A DNA stretch of 40,195 nt from M55B129 sp034189085 (lineage in GTDB: Bacteria > Bacillota > Dethiobacteria > DTU022), in NCBI GenBank assembly GCA_034189085.1, contig JAXHVH010000020.1, forward strand, positions 1-40,195, read 5' to 3'. The translations under genes and the position numbers were made by a program. The notes beneath the pieces are model-generated. The model saw only the letters and a list, made by a program, of their open reading frames with translations, was not told the DNA's origin and ran no database searches. Positions 1 to 7,785 of this stretch are shown piece by piece. The stretch's first letter is position 1, and every line of letters begins with the position of its first letter.

Positions 1-114
1 ATCACCGAGCACCAGTCAGAAAAGAAAACCTGCCCCAACTGCGGCATGGAAAACAAAGCGCCTTTTCCGGCAGGGGTGGAAAAACCGGTGCAGTATGGAA
101 CATATCTCAAATCA
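1..114 (+). pseudogene. IS66-type transposase fragment (zinc-finger region)
   Basis: Frame 1 from the window edge reads a CPNCG motif followed by a stretch of the type FPAGVEKPVQYG, the pattern I know from the zinc-finger region of IS66 transposases (TnpC). The match stops near position 114, where the reading frame soon meets a stop and the sequence becomes the GGDEF fragment of the next entry. The 5' part lies outside the window, so it is not clear how much transposase is upstream. What is seen here is a truncated remnant, not a working gene. Confidence 0.6.
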
Positions 115-526
115 GCCCTTGAAGAATCGTTTGGCTTTATTTTTTGATTGTGATAAATTGATTGCTAACAAAGAGCCCTTTACCCTCATTTTCATGGATC
201 TTGACAATTTTAAGCAGGTTAATGACACTTATGGTCACACTGTGGGAGATGATTACCTGCAGCTCTTCACCAGGGTAACCCTGGAAACGATAGGCGGCCG
301 GGAAGAGTTTTACAGGATGTCCGGTGATGAGTTCATTTGTATTTACCATGGCAGCAAAATAAAGCATTTTCTGGAAACCTTCAATGAAAAGATTAGCAGT
401 TCTTTTGATATGGGGGTCCCATTTCTCGGAGTAAGTATAGGCTATGCCAGATACCCGGAAGATGCTGACTCACTGGATGGTTTCATTAAAAAGGCGGATC
501 ATGTCATGTATGAGGTCAAAAGATGA
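95..526 (+). pseudogene. GGDEF domain remnant (diguanylate cyclase C-terminus)
   Basis: Residues about 9-143 of this frame are a GGDEF fold: PLKNRLAL near the start, FMDLDNFKQVNDTYGH, then the signature as SGDEF instead of GGDEF, and SIGYARYPEDA near the end. The first bases coincide with the IS66 fragment in another frame, so the ATG at 95 belongs to transposase DNA and the cyclase has lost its own N-terminus and any sensor domain. The domain is about 135 residues against the usual 160. First-position Ser in the signature is tolerated in some active cyclases, so activity cannot be excluded on that ground. I infer a gene cut by an insertion and later deletion. No clear ribosome site precedes 95. 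Confidence 0.6.
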
Positions 527-540
527 AGGAGGTGCTATTG

Positions 541-730
541 ATGCCGACAATTTTTTTTTTACGGTCCCGAACTGGAAAAGGAGAAAAAAAGAGTGCTCAT
601 CCGTGATTTTACAAGAGCGGCAAGTGAAGCTACAGGTATCGACAAATCCGAGTTTGTCGTTTATTTGCGCAATGCTTCCCCCGAAGTGGTAGGAGTGGGG
701 GGAGAACTGCTGGCTGATAAAAAAGCATAA
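541..730 (+). pseudogene. 4-oxalocrotonate tautomerase-like protein, frameshifted
   Basis: An AAGGAGG ribosome site at 526-532 sits 8 nt before an ATG at 541 that opens MPTIFF, with the Pro directly after Met that serves as catalytic base in this family. The next bases are a run of ten T (551-560). With nine T the frame continues to a 62-residue protein that reads YGPELEKEKKRVLIRDFT, then TGIDKSEFVVYLRN, and ends EVVGVGGELLADKKA before TAA at 728-730. This is the usual length and closing motif of small tautomerases. As written the frame is lost after seven codons. It may be a pseudogene, a homopolymer sequencing error or a slippage site. The start lies 15 nt after the GGDEF remnant. Confidence 0.65.
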
Positions 731-1050
731 GCATTGCTTGCGGCGGGGTCAGGTTAGTGAGATTTACTTTCTATCCTTTGAACACTTTATGGTGGATAAA
801 GCAAAATCACAAAAATCAATACTGACTACCTTTCCTCCTTTGGGTTGGTATTGCCCATTCAGAAATACAGCGACCCTGGCCCCGACCCAGGCATGAATTG
901 ATGGTTGAAAACTTTTTCCGGGTCGGGGCGCCCGGTCTGCTAATTTCTATTAGTTATATAGTGTTCTATATATAATTAATTTAGTGTATAATAAAGCATA
1001 AGTCTGAAGATACAAAAATACCTGTCAAATAGTAACTCGGTGGTGGTGTC
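731..1050. other. Gene-free stretch with a GC-rich inverted repeat
   Basis: No open frame with a ribosome site is visible. The stretch contains a 10-bp inverted repeat, GCCCCGACCC at 879-888 and GGGTCGGGGC at 920-929, separated by 31 nt; a related GC-rich word (GGCGGGGTCAGG) lies near 746-757. Repeats of this look often accompany REP-type or decayed mobile sequences, but no transposase is next to them. After 940 the DNA becomes AT-rich and leads into the upstream region of the sensor gene at 1051. Confidence 0.5.
987..992 (+). promoter_or_regulatory. Possible -10 element before the PAS-GGDEF gene
   Basis: TATAAT lies 58 nt before the ATG at 1051 in an AT-rich tract. No good -35 hexamer is present 16-18 nt upstream (TTCTAT only), so the site would be weak or depend on an activator or another sigma factor. 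Confidence 0.3.
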
Positions 1051-2694
1051 ATGTCCGAGAAAAATAAAAATAAATATGATCGGTTCGATAATCATATCAA
1101 TCTGCTGGAATCATTATTTGATACCCTTGATGAAGGTTTATCCTGTTTTGATACTCATGGTCTTATAATCAAAGCAAACTCCCATTTCAAAAAGATCTGC
1201 TGCTGTGAGGAAGCTGCAGGTTGTTATATTAACGATCTGCTGAAGGAAAAGCTGAACTTTAAGGTAGATATTCTGGACCATGTGCTGAAGGGAGAAACTG
1301 AAGAATTTTCTACCTGCGGAGGCAAAGAACCAGACAGGGGCATGGTTTTTAAAATCCGCTGCGGCCCCCTTTTCAGAGATGATGAAATTACCGGTGGTTA
1401 TACCGTCATTTCCAGTATTGAGACGGCAATAAAAAAGGAAGCAGGCGATGAAGAGAGCAATTATCGGCTGCGCAGGCTTCTGGATATTTCAACTGACGGT
1501 GTTGTCATCATTAACCACAATCACCGGGCGGTAGAAGCCAGCCAGCGGTTTTGTGATATGATCGGTTACACAAAGGAAGAAATTGTTAACCTGCATACCT
1601 GGGATTGGGAAGGCACGACCACTGAAGAAGAAATCCGTGATTCCTTTAAAGATTTTGCCACCGTCCGTGCCTGTTTTGAAACACTTCACCGCCGTAAAGA
1701 CGGTACCACCTACAATGCGGAGGTAAGTGTCTGCGGAAGTGAAGTGGCAGGAGAAAAATATGTAATCTGCGTAACCCGGGATATTGGTGAAAGGAAATGG
1801 GCGGAAGAAGAACTGCGGAAAAGCCAGGCCAAGTTTAAGAGCTTCGTGGAAAATGCCAGTGATGTCATCTTCACCGCTGATCAGGAAGGGATCATCACCT
1901 ATATTTCGCCAAACATAACCACCCTGGCTGGTTACGAACGGGCGGAGGTGGAAGGAAGGCATATCTTTAACCTGCTGCATCCCGGGGATTTAAAATTGTG
2001 TAAAGCCTTTATCGAAGACACATTCCGGGGGACAACAGTCAGCAGCGAGATCGAATACCGGGTTTTTTGCAAAGACGGCACTTTTAAATGGCACGCCCTG
2101 AAGGGAGCCATAGATCGCGGCAACGAAAATGACCCTGTCTTCATTGGTATTTCGCGCAATATAACCGACAAAAAGAAATATGAAGAACAGCTGCGCTACC
2201 TGAGCCAGCATGATCAACTTACCGGTATCTACAACCGGATCCCTTTTGAACGGGCCATGGACAGGCTGGAAGGCAGTGATGAATATCCCATATCCTTTCT
2301 CATGTGTGATTTTAATGAGCTCAAAGTGATCAACGATACATACGGTCACTATCAGGGTGATGCGCTGCTCAAAGCAACGGCCGAAGTTCTTAAGGAGTCC
2401 CTGCGTGATGAAGACCTGGTTGCCCGCCTTGGCGGTGATGAATTTGTGGTGGTTCTTAAAAATACAGATGAGAATATGTGTGGACAAATTGTTGAGCGGA
2501 TCCGCAGGCAAATCGAGGATTATAATAGCCGCAGTGATGAAAAATTTCGCATTGACCTATCAATTGGGGCTTCAACGGTCAGGGATAATACAAAACCCCT
2601 GATAAAAGCTTTTACTGAAGCTGATGATAACATGTACCGCGATAAAAGGGCAAAGAAAGGATCCTGCAGGCAGGAAAGGCTTGATCATTACTAA
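1051..2694 (+). CDS. Sensor diguanylate cyclase, PAS-PAS-PAS-GGDEF
   Basis: A 547-residue soluble protein without membrane segments. Three PAS domains follow in order (about residues 12-135, 137-255 and 256-375); the last two end in the PAC-type strands VTRDIGERK and GISRNITDKK. The GGDEF domain (about 383-540) starts HDQLTGIYNR, has the metal site region CDFNELKVINDTYGH and an intact GGDEF at 461-465. RDED at 452-455, five residues before it, is a canonical allosteric I-site, so product inhibition by c-di-GMP is expected. The predicted reaction is two GTP to cyclic di-GMP under PAS control; bound ligand or cofactor cannot be read from sequence. The ATG at 1051 has only a GGTGG-like ribosome site. 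The gene stands alone. Confidence 0.92.
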   Translation: MSEKNKNKYDRFDNHINLLESLFDTLDEGLSCFDTHGLIIKANSHFKKICCCEEAAGCYINDLLKEKLNFKVDILDHVLKGETEEFSTCGGKEPDRGMVFKIRCGPLFRDDEITGGYTVISSIETAIKKEAGDEESNYRLRRLLDISTDGVVIINHNHRAVEASQRFCDMIGYTKEEIVNLHTWDWEGTTTEEEIRDSFKDFATVRACFETLHRRKDGTTYNAEVSVCGSEVAGEKYVICVTRDIGERKWAEEELRKSQAKFKSFVENASDVIFTADQEGIITYISPNITTLAGYERAEVEGRHIFNLLHPGDLKLCKAFIEDTFRGTTVSSEIEYRVFCKDGTFKWHALKGAIDRGNENDPVFIGISRNITDKKKYEEQLRYLSQHDQLTGIYNRIPFERAMDRLEGSDEYPISFLMCDFNELKVINDTYGHYQGDALLKATAEVLKESLRDEDLVARLGGDEFVVVLKNTDENMCGQIVERIRRQIEDYNSRSDEKFRIDLSIGASTVRDNTKPLIKAFTEADDNMYRDKRAKKGSCRQERLDHY

Positions 2695-2872
2695 CACCAG
2701 TACTCAAAAGTATAATTGGTTCATAAGCTTGAATAAATAAACCACTATGGTAAAATAACTGTTGTCGATGTGTTCGTCCCGGAGTTTCAAGAAGACGGGA
2801 TTTTTTCTTTGCTGGAGATGAATTACTGGATCAAGCAATGCAAGCCGGTATTTTTTAGACTGGAGGTTGATT

Positions 2873-3463
2873 ATGTTCTTTAAATATAAAGTTATCCTGC
2901 TTTTTCTAATCGGCCTGCTGCTGGTGGCAGGATGTGGGAATGATCAATCGACTCCCGAAAGCGAAGATGCTATTTCCATCAAAGTAGTGAACAATAGTGA
3001 AGACATTATTGTTTCTTTTGCTCTTTTTTATGGGCCCGGGCTGGATGAATGGGGAGAGGATTTGCTGAACGATGAAATAATTGAACCTGGAGATAATTTT
3101 GTTTTTATGGTACCGCCTGGCAGCTACGATCTTTTCCTCTTAACTTACGAAAATTACATCATCGATATTATACGGGAAATTGATGAAAACAGAACCATTG
3201 AAATCGGCAAAGAGGGGAAATTGCCCGTTCTCATTACCAACAGTACCGAGCTTGAAGTGGCGCGGTTGTTTATATCGCCGGTGGAAAGCGATAGCTGGGG
3301 TAGTGACTGGCTGGGGAAGGAAGTTATCCCCCCGGGAGTAAGCAGATTTTTCTTCCTGGAGCCCGGGGTATATGACATCCTGGCCCAGGATCTAGAAGAA
3401 GAACCACTGATCAATGTTTTTGATATGAATATTGAATCGCAAGCTCATCTGGTTATCGAATAA
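2873..3463 (+). CDS. Lipoprotein with two tandem beta-type repeats, unknown function
   Basis: The ATG at 2873 is preferred over an in-frame TTG at 2867 because GGAGG at 2862-2866 is then 6 nt away. The N-terminus is a lipoprotein signal: Lys residues, a hydrophobic stretch and the lipobox LVAGC with Cys21, so the mature protein should be lipid-anchored on the outer face of the membrane. The rest is two copies of a unit of about 75 residues: each has VVNNS or ITNST, later a WGEDLL or WGSDWL motif, EIIEPG or EVIPPG, and PPGSYD or EPGVYD. I do not recognise a named family. The repeats suggest small beta-sandwich domains. It has no operon partner and ends before the shared terminator at 3556. Confidence 0.8.
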   Translation: MFFKYKVILLFLIGLLLVAGCGNDQSTPESEDAISIKVVNNSEDIIVSFALFYGPGLDEWGEDLLNDEIIEPGDNFVFMVPPGSYDLFLLTYENYIIDIIREIDENRTIEIGKEGKLPVLITNSTELEVARLFISPVESDSWGSDWLGKEVIPPGVSRFFFLEPGVYDILAQDLEEEPLINVFDMNIESQAHLVIE

Positions 3464-3555
3464 TCATTAGAGTTGTTTAGATCTAAGGTCTCAAGTTTCA
3501 GCAGCTCATAATATAATCTGCAAAAATAGCGGAATAATTATTTTGTGCACAATCA

Positions 3556-3586
3556 TTTAAGCTGCCGGCCAATCCGGCAGCTTAAA
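3556..3586. terminator. Bidirectional terminator hairpin
   Basis: A perfect 13-bp stem (TTTAAGCTGCCGG at 3556-3568 with its complement at 3574-3586) closes a 5-nt loop. It overlaps the stop codon of the glycerate kinase gene (-) and lies 92 nt after the lipoprotein gene (+), so it can serve both converging transcripts. The flanking A/T tract forms the U-rich tail on either strand. Confidence 0.8.
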
Positions 3587-4739
3587 TTTTCCCTGAAGAT
3601 GATGCGATTTTCCAGAGACGGAAGAGCTGGGACGTTTTTGACTCCAGCAGTTCCGGCCCTCTCCTCAATGATTCTTCAAGGGCAAGCGGACCGTCGGCAA
3701 TGGTAAAACAAGCTTCAATTCCGGCGTTGTAAAAGGCGGACAGGTTGTTTTCGATGCTTCCAGTCAAAGCAATTACAGGCACATGATATTTTGCCGCCCG
3801 CCTGGCTATGCCAACCGGGACCTTGCCGTGCAGGGATTGCGAATCCAGCCTGCCTTCGCCTGTCACTACAAGGCGGCAGCCCGGTAGATGTTCATCAACC
3901 TGTAATTCATCGAGAACCAGGTCGATGCCGGAACGAATTTCGGCCTGTAGAAAAGCAATCAGCCCTGCGCCCAGGCCGCCGGCGGCGCCTGCACCAGGAA
4001 TAATTTCAATTTCCATTCCCAGGTCTTTTTTAATCATCCTGGCAAAGTGTATCAAAGCGCGGTCCAGCAGGGCGGCCGCATTTGGAGAAGCGCCTTTCTG
4101 CGGCCCGTAAACCAGTGATGCACCGTGGGGGCCGGTCAGAGGGTTATCCACATCGCCGGCAACAATGGTTTGGAGATGAGCCAGCCGCTGATCGATGCCG
4201 GAAAGGTCTATCTTTTCCAACTTCAGCAGCTCTTTTCCTCCCCGGCCAATTTCTACACCGTTGTGATCATACAAACCGATCCCCAGGACCTGAGCCATGC
4301 CGGCCCCGGCGTCATTGGTCGCACTGCCGCCTATGCCTATTATCAACCGGGTACACTGCTGGTCAAGGACTGCTTTGATCAATTCACCGGTTCCATACGT
4401 TGTTGTTTCCAGGGGATTTCTTTTTTCTTTGGGCAGGAGATTCAACCCGGAAGCGGTTGCCATTTCTACCACGGCCGTAGTCCCATCATCAAGAATAGCC
4501 CAGCGGGCTTCCACCGGGTTGTTTAAGGGGCCGGTTACCACGCTTTTCATTATCTTACCGCCCAATCTGCTGAGCAGGGCATCGACAAGCCCTTCACCTC
4601 CATCGGAAAGGGGAAATCGTAAAATTTCGGAACTTGGCAGAACAGAAAGTATTCCTCTTGTGATACACTCTGTTGCTTCTGCTGCGGTCATGCTGCCTTT
4701 GAACTTGTCGGGTGCGATCATGAATTTTAGTTTAGCCAT
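3582..4739 (-). CDS. glxK: Glycerate kinase, GlxK/GarK family
   Basis: A 385-residue protein of the usual length for this family. The start reads MIAPDKFKGSMTAAEA, the nucleotide-binding signature of glycerate 2-kinases, followed by FPLSDGGEGLVDAL, the glycine-rich LIIGIGGSATNDAGAGM, and GAGAAGGLGAGLIAFL. The reaction is ATP plus D-glycerate to 2-phosphoglycerate, feeding glyoxylate- or serine-derived carbon into glycolysis. It is a single-gene unit; no glyoxylate carboligase or tartronate semialdehyde reductase gene lies beside it. The ribosome site before the ATG is weak. It diverges from the TGA-containing gene at 4962, and the two share the region 4740-4961. Confidence 0.93.
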   Translation of the reverse strand: MAKLKFMIAPDKFKGSMTAAEATECITRGILSVLPSSEILRFPLSDGGEGLVDALLSRLGGKIMKSVVTGPLNNPVEARWAILDDGTTAVVEMATASGLNLLPKEKRNPLETTTYGTGELIKAVLDQQCTRLIIGIGGSATNDAGAGMAQVLGIGLYDHNGVEIGRGGKELLKLEKIDLSGIDQRLAHLQTIVAGDVDNPLTGPHGASLVYGPQKGASPNAAALLDRALIHFARMIKKDLGMEIEIIPGAGAAGGLGAGLIAFLQAEIRSGIDLVLDELQVDEHLPGCRLVVTGEGRLDSQSLHGKVPVGIARRAAKYHVPVIALTGSIENNLSAFYNAGIEACFTIADGPLALEESLRRGPELLESKTSQLFRLWKIASSSGKI

Positions 4740-4862
4740 CAGTTTTGCCTGCCCTTCCGGTCCTGACTGTTTCTGCTTACACCATTTCCACGGAAGCGTG
4801 ATGGTTCCTGCCTTTTACTTGCTCAGAGAGCCAATTATTTAGTCACAGGTATTTTCTTGGTG

Positions 4863-4891
4863 TTGTTTGATGGCTGTTAATGTTTTATAAT
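4863..4891 (+). promoter_or_regulatory. Sigma-A-type promoter for the TGA-containing gene
   Basis: TTGTTT at 4863-4868 and TATAAT at 4886-4891 are separated by exactly 17 nt. Transcription would start near 4898, giving a leader of about 60 nt before the TTG start at 4962. Confidence 0.6.
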
Positions 4892-4961
4892 TGCCTTACA
4901 AAGTTTTTAAACCTGCATTGGAAAACATGCCCCTGCAGAGGAAGATCCGGGAGGTGAAAAA

Positions 4962-5234
4962 TTGGACAACATCCAGATTATGCCAGCTGCGCTGGAGAAA
5001 ATGAAGAAGGGCAACCGAGCTTACGTGCTTTACCAGGAATGCCGGGGCGGGTGAGGAGGAACCTGCATGGTTCCTGCCGTGCAAGCAGGAGTACCCGTTG
5101 CCGAAAAGGAATATGAAAAATCTGAAGTTAGCGGTGTGAAAATCTATATTCGTAAGGACATGCTTGATAAAAAATATGCTATAAACTGGATTGGTTTGTG
5201 GATTTTTGGCCGTTTTGAGGTCAGGGAGGTTTAA
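4962..5234 (+). CDS. Candidate selenoprotein with in-frame TGA (HesB-like / CC-Se motif type)
   Basis: A TTG start at 4962 sits 7 nt behind GGGAGG (4949-4954). The frame reads DNIQIMPAALEKMKKG, then ECRGG, meets TGA at 5052-5054, and continues without another stop as GGTCMVPAVQAGVPV, EVSGVKIYIRKDM and WIGLWIFGRFEV to TAA at 5232. Read through, it is 90 residues with Sec at 31 in the setting GG-Sec-GGTC. This resembles small bacterial (seleno)proteins of the HesB-like or 'CC/Se motif' type as I remember them, in which homologs carry Cys or Sec at this point. A hairpin follows the TGA. If TGA is a stop, the products are 29 and 55 residues, the latter from ATG 5067 with GAGGAGG before it. The function is unknown, probably redox. 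The last codon overlaps the stop of the converging copper ATPase. Confidence 0.6.
5055..5095 (+). promoter_or_regulatory. Candidate bacterial SECIS hairpin
   Basis: Directly after the TGA at 5052, two alternative stems can form. The first is perfect: AGGAACC (5057-5063) with GGTTCCT (5069-5075) around a 5-nt loop. The second is GGT plus TCCTGC (5069-5077) with GCAGGA plus ACC (5085-5095), a 7-nt loop CGTGCAA and a 2-nt bulge. Its apical loop begins 23 nt after TGA, inside the distance I know for bacterial SECIS elements. Both lie in coding sequence, as bacterial SECIS elements do. Confidence 0.5.
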
Positions 5235-7303
5235 AGAGTAATCCGTTTCAGGAGCTGGGCGTTAAAAGCGACGATAATGGTGCTGGCGGACATTACAATG
5301 GCCCCTACAGCCATAGGCATGACGAAACCGAGGGGAGCCAAAACCCCCGCGGCAAGGGGAATAGCCAGCAGGTTGTAGCCTGTTGCCCAGGCCAGGTTCT
5401 GTATCATTTTGTTGTATACACCGCGGGAAAGTTTGACCAGACGGACAACATCACGGGGGTCATTCTTAACAAGGATGATCCCCGCTGTTTCTACAGCAAC
5501 GTCTGTGCCTGCTCCGATAGCCAGACCGACATCGGCCAGAACCAGCGCAGGCGCATCGTTCACTCCGTCTCCGACCATAGCCACTGTCAATCCTTCACTC
5601 TGTAATTTTTTAATGATTTCCGCTTTATTTTCCGGCAGTACTTCCGCATAAATAGCGGTAATTCCCAGTTTATCGGCGGTATATCTTGCTGCTTCCTTGC
5701 TGTCACCGGTTAAAATTGCTATTTCGATACCATCTCGACGGAGAGCCTCAACCGCTTCCACTGATTCTTCACGTACTGCATCGCTAAATGTAAGCAGTCC
5801 GGCAATTTCTTTATTCACCACCACGTAGACCAGGCCATGACCACTTCCTACTGCTTCCTTGACGACTGCATTCTGTGGCTCCGGCAGCTCCAGGTATTCC
5901 AGCAGGTTGGGTCCGCCCACATATATTTCGCCCTTTTCTGTTTCGGCCTTGATGCCGCGCCCCGGAAGGGCCAGGAAATAATCGGCTGACGGTACGCTCA
6001 GGGAGCGTTCTTCCGCTGCTGCTACGATCGAGCGGGCTACACTGTGTTCGGAATCTTTTTCTGCCGATGCAGCAAGGCTGAGCAGTTCGTCTTGATCATA
6101 TTGTTCCGCCAGGGGATAAACGGCATCGAGAGCCAGTTTTCCCCCGGTCAGGGTGCCTGTTTTATCAAACACAACATAGTCGATGAGGCGGGCTTTTTCA
6201 AACGCAAGGCGGTCCCTAATAAGCAAACCGCTGCGAGCAGCCATTGAAGTGGCAATGGCGATCACCAGGGGTATGGCCAACCCAAGGGCGTGGGGGCAGG
6301 CAATTACGAGAACGGTTACCACCCGTTCCATAACAAAGACCGTATCTTTCCCCAGCAGGGACCAGACGGCTGCAGTGACCAGGGCTGATCCAAGAGCAAC
6401 TACGGTTAACCAGAAAGCAGCCCTGTCGGCCAGGATCTGTGTGTGGGTCTGGGAGGATTGGGCTTCTTCCACCAGGTGCATAATGCCGGCGAGCACTGTT
6501 TCGCCGGGTTTCTTTTCCACCCTGACCCTCAGTGACCCATCTTCATTCAGAGAGCCGGCAATTACCCTGTCATTTTCCTTCTTGGGAACTGGTTTGGACT
6601 CACCTGTCAGGACAGCTTCGTTAACATAGGATTCTCCCTTGACAATCTGTCCGTCCGCCGGCAGGCGGCTTCCGGGGCGGACCAGGACGATGTCCCCGGG
6701 GTTGAGGACTGATACCGGCACTTCCTTTTCACCGTCACCGTCCAGCAGCGTTGCCTGATCGGGAAGGAGGCGGGCCAGTTCCTGCAGTGCTCCCCGTGCT
6801 CCGGTGACAGCTTCCATTTCCAACCAGTGACCGAGGAGCATAATAACTACCAGGGTAGCCAGTTCCCAGAAAATATCTTCACCGGGGATGCCGAAAGTGA
6901 CCAGGGTGCTGTAAACAAAGGCTACTGTTATCGCCAAACTGATCAGGGTCATCATCCCCGGCTGGCGGTTTTTCAGCTCGCCAAGGGCTCCCTGCAGAAA
7001 AACCAGGCCACCGTAAAAGAAGATTATGGTGCCGAATATAAAGGGGGCATACCGGGAACCGGGGAAGAAAGGAGGTGTAAAATTGAACCATTCTCCAATC
7101 TGCTGGCTGTATATAAGAACGGGAATGGTCAGGATCAGGGAAAGCCAGAAACGTTGCTTGAAGATTGCCGGCGAGTGCGCAGCGTGACCACTGTGATCAT
7201 GGTTTGAATGATCGGAATGTTCTGTTGCTGGCTCGGCGCCGGTCATATTGGAACGACCAGCGGTATTTTCCTTCTCATGATCGTGATTTCTGTCGGCAGG
7301 CAT
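5231..7303 (-). CDS. copB: Copper-type P1B ATPase, CopB-like (CPH motif)
   Basis: A 690-residue heavy-metal P-type ATPase. The N-terminus lacks the usual CXXC metal domain and instead has a His-rich segment (HSDHSNHDHSGHAAH), typical of the CopB/P1B-3 group. Further on come TGES in the actuator domain, the transmembrane CPH motif at residues 336-338, the phosphorylation site DKTGTLT at D380, and the hinge GDGVNDAP. The dipeptide normally read HP in the nucleotide domain is HS (SEHSVA). Transport of Cu(I)/Cu(II) or silver out of the cell is inferred from the CPH class. AAAGGAG lies 8 nt before the ATG. Rubredoxin is 22 nt upstream, likely in the same transcript. The stop overlaps the converging selenoprotein candidate by 4 nt. 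Confidence 0.92.
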   Translation of the reverse strand: MPADRNHDHEKENTAGRSNMTGAEPATEHSDHSNHDHSGHAAHSPAIFKQRFWLSLILTIPVLIYSQQIGEWFNFTPPFFPGSRYAPFIFGTIIFFYGGLVFLQGALGELKNRQPGMMTLISLAITVAFVYSTLVTFGIPGEDIFWELATLVVIMLLGHWLEMEAVTGARGALQELARLLPDQATLLDGDGEKEVPVSVLNPGDIVLVRPGSRLPADGQIVKGESYVNEAVLTGESKPVPKKENDRVIAGSLNEDGSLRVRVEKKPGETVLAGIMHLVEEAQSSQTHTQILADRAAFWLTVVALGSALVTAAVWSLLGKDTVFVMERVVTVLVIACPHALGLAIPLVIAIATSMAARSGLLIRDRLAFEKARLIDYVVFDKTGTLTGGKLALDAVYPLAEQYDQDELLSLAASAEKDSEHSVARSIVAAAEERSLSVPSADYFLALPGRGIKAETEKGEIYVGGPNLLEYLELPEPQNAVVKEAVGSGHGLVYVVVNKEIAGLLTFSDAVREESVEAVEALRRDGIEIAILTGDSKEAARYTADKLGITAIYAEVLPENKAEIIKKLQSEGLTVAMVGDGVNDAPALVLADVGLAIGAGTDVAVETAGIILVKNDPRDVVRLVKLSRGVYNKMIQNLAWATGYNLLAIPLAAGVLAPLGFVMPMAVGAIVMSASTIIVAFNAQLLKRITL

Positions 7304-7325
7304 GGGCGTACTCCTTTCTTATTAA

Positions 7326-7499
7326 TTACAGGTTGGTTTCCGGGATGGCCTGAAATTCGGTTTTTTCTGCTCCGCATACGGGGCAAGTCCAGTCATCGGG
7401 TAAATCCTCAAAAGCAGTACCCGGAGCGACTTCCCTTTCGGGATCACCCTTTTCCGGGTTGTAAGTGTAATCGCATAGTTCACACACGTAACTTTTCAT
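7326..7499 (-). CDS. Rubredoxin
   Basis: A 57-residue protein with two knuckles, CELC (Cys6, Cys9) and CPVCG (Cys39, Cys42), and the conserved core YNPEKGDPEREVAPGTAFE and LPDDWTC, matching ordinary rubredoxins in length and spacing. It should bind one iron through four cysteines and carry single electrons in the cytoplasm, for example to oxygen- or peroxide-detoxifying enzymes. AAGGAGG and GAGGTG precede the ATG at 7499. The copper ATPase gene starts 22 nt after its stop, which suggests co-expression under metal or oxidative stress; that link is inference. Confidence 0.93.
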   Translation of the reverse strand: MKSYVCELCDYTYNPEKGDPEREVAPGTAFEDLPDDWTCPVCGAEKTEFQAIPETNL

Positions 7500-7682
7500 C
7501 ACCTCATTTTCCTCCTTCTGTTGAAATAATATTGACGGTGGTTAAAACCATCTTTAATTGGACAAAGCCGCCGGGTGCAGCCGGCTGGTCAATACCTGGG
7601 GGAAAATATTTACTCACTGTAATTTAATATTTTCCACTGATGTTCTTTAATTCCTCCTTTGGCCGATCCGATGAGGTGATGA

Positions 7683-7711
7683 TTGACAGGGTGTCAACGA
7701 TATCCTATAAT
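7683..7711 (+). promoter_or_regulatory. Consensus sigma-A promoter with overlapping palindrome
   Basis: TTGACA at 7683-7688 and TATAAT at 7706-7711 with a 17-nt spacer are perfect matches to the consensus. The -35 box is also the left arm of an exact inverted repeat, TTGACA-GGG-TGTCAA (7683-7697), so a repressor binding there would block polymerase. The site drives the sulfur operon that starts at 7786. No regulator gene is adjacent. Confidence 0.85.
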
Positions 7712-7785
7712 TTATATATGAATTTTATTAATATCTCCTGCAGTTGTCAAGCCTGATAACAGGCTGCTGTGAAAGGGGTAAGGTC

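Noticed and set aside
444..692. Plus-strand open frame of 82 codons over the tautomerase region
   Set aside because: It starts inside the GGDEF remnant without a ribosome site. The tautomerase reading with one base fewer in the T-run explains the sequence far better.
4896..5084. Minus-strand open frame of 62 codons
   Set aside because: It lies opposite the TGA-containing gene, and the plus strand has the promoter, ribosome site and sensible protein.
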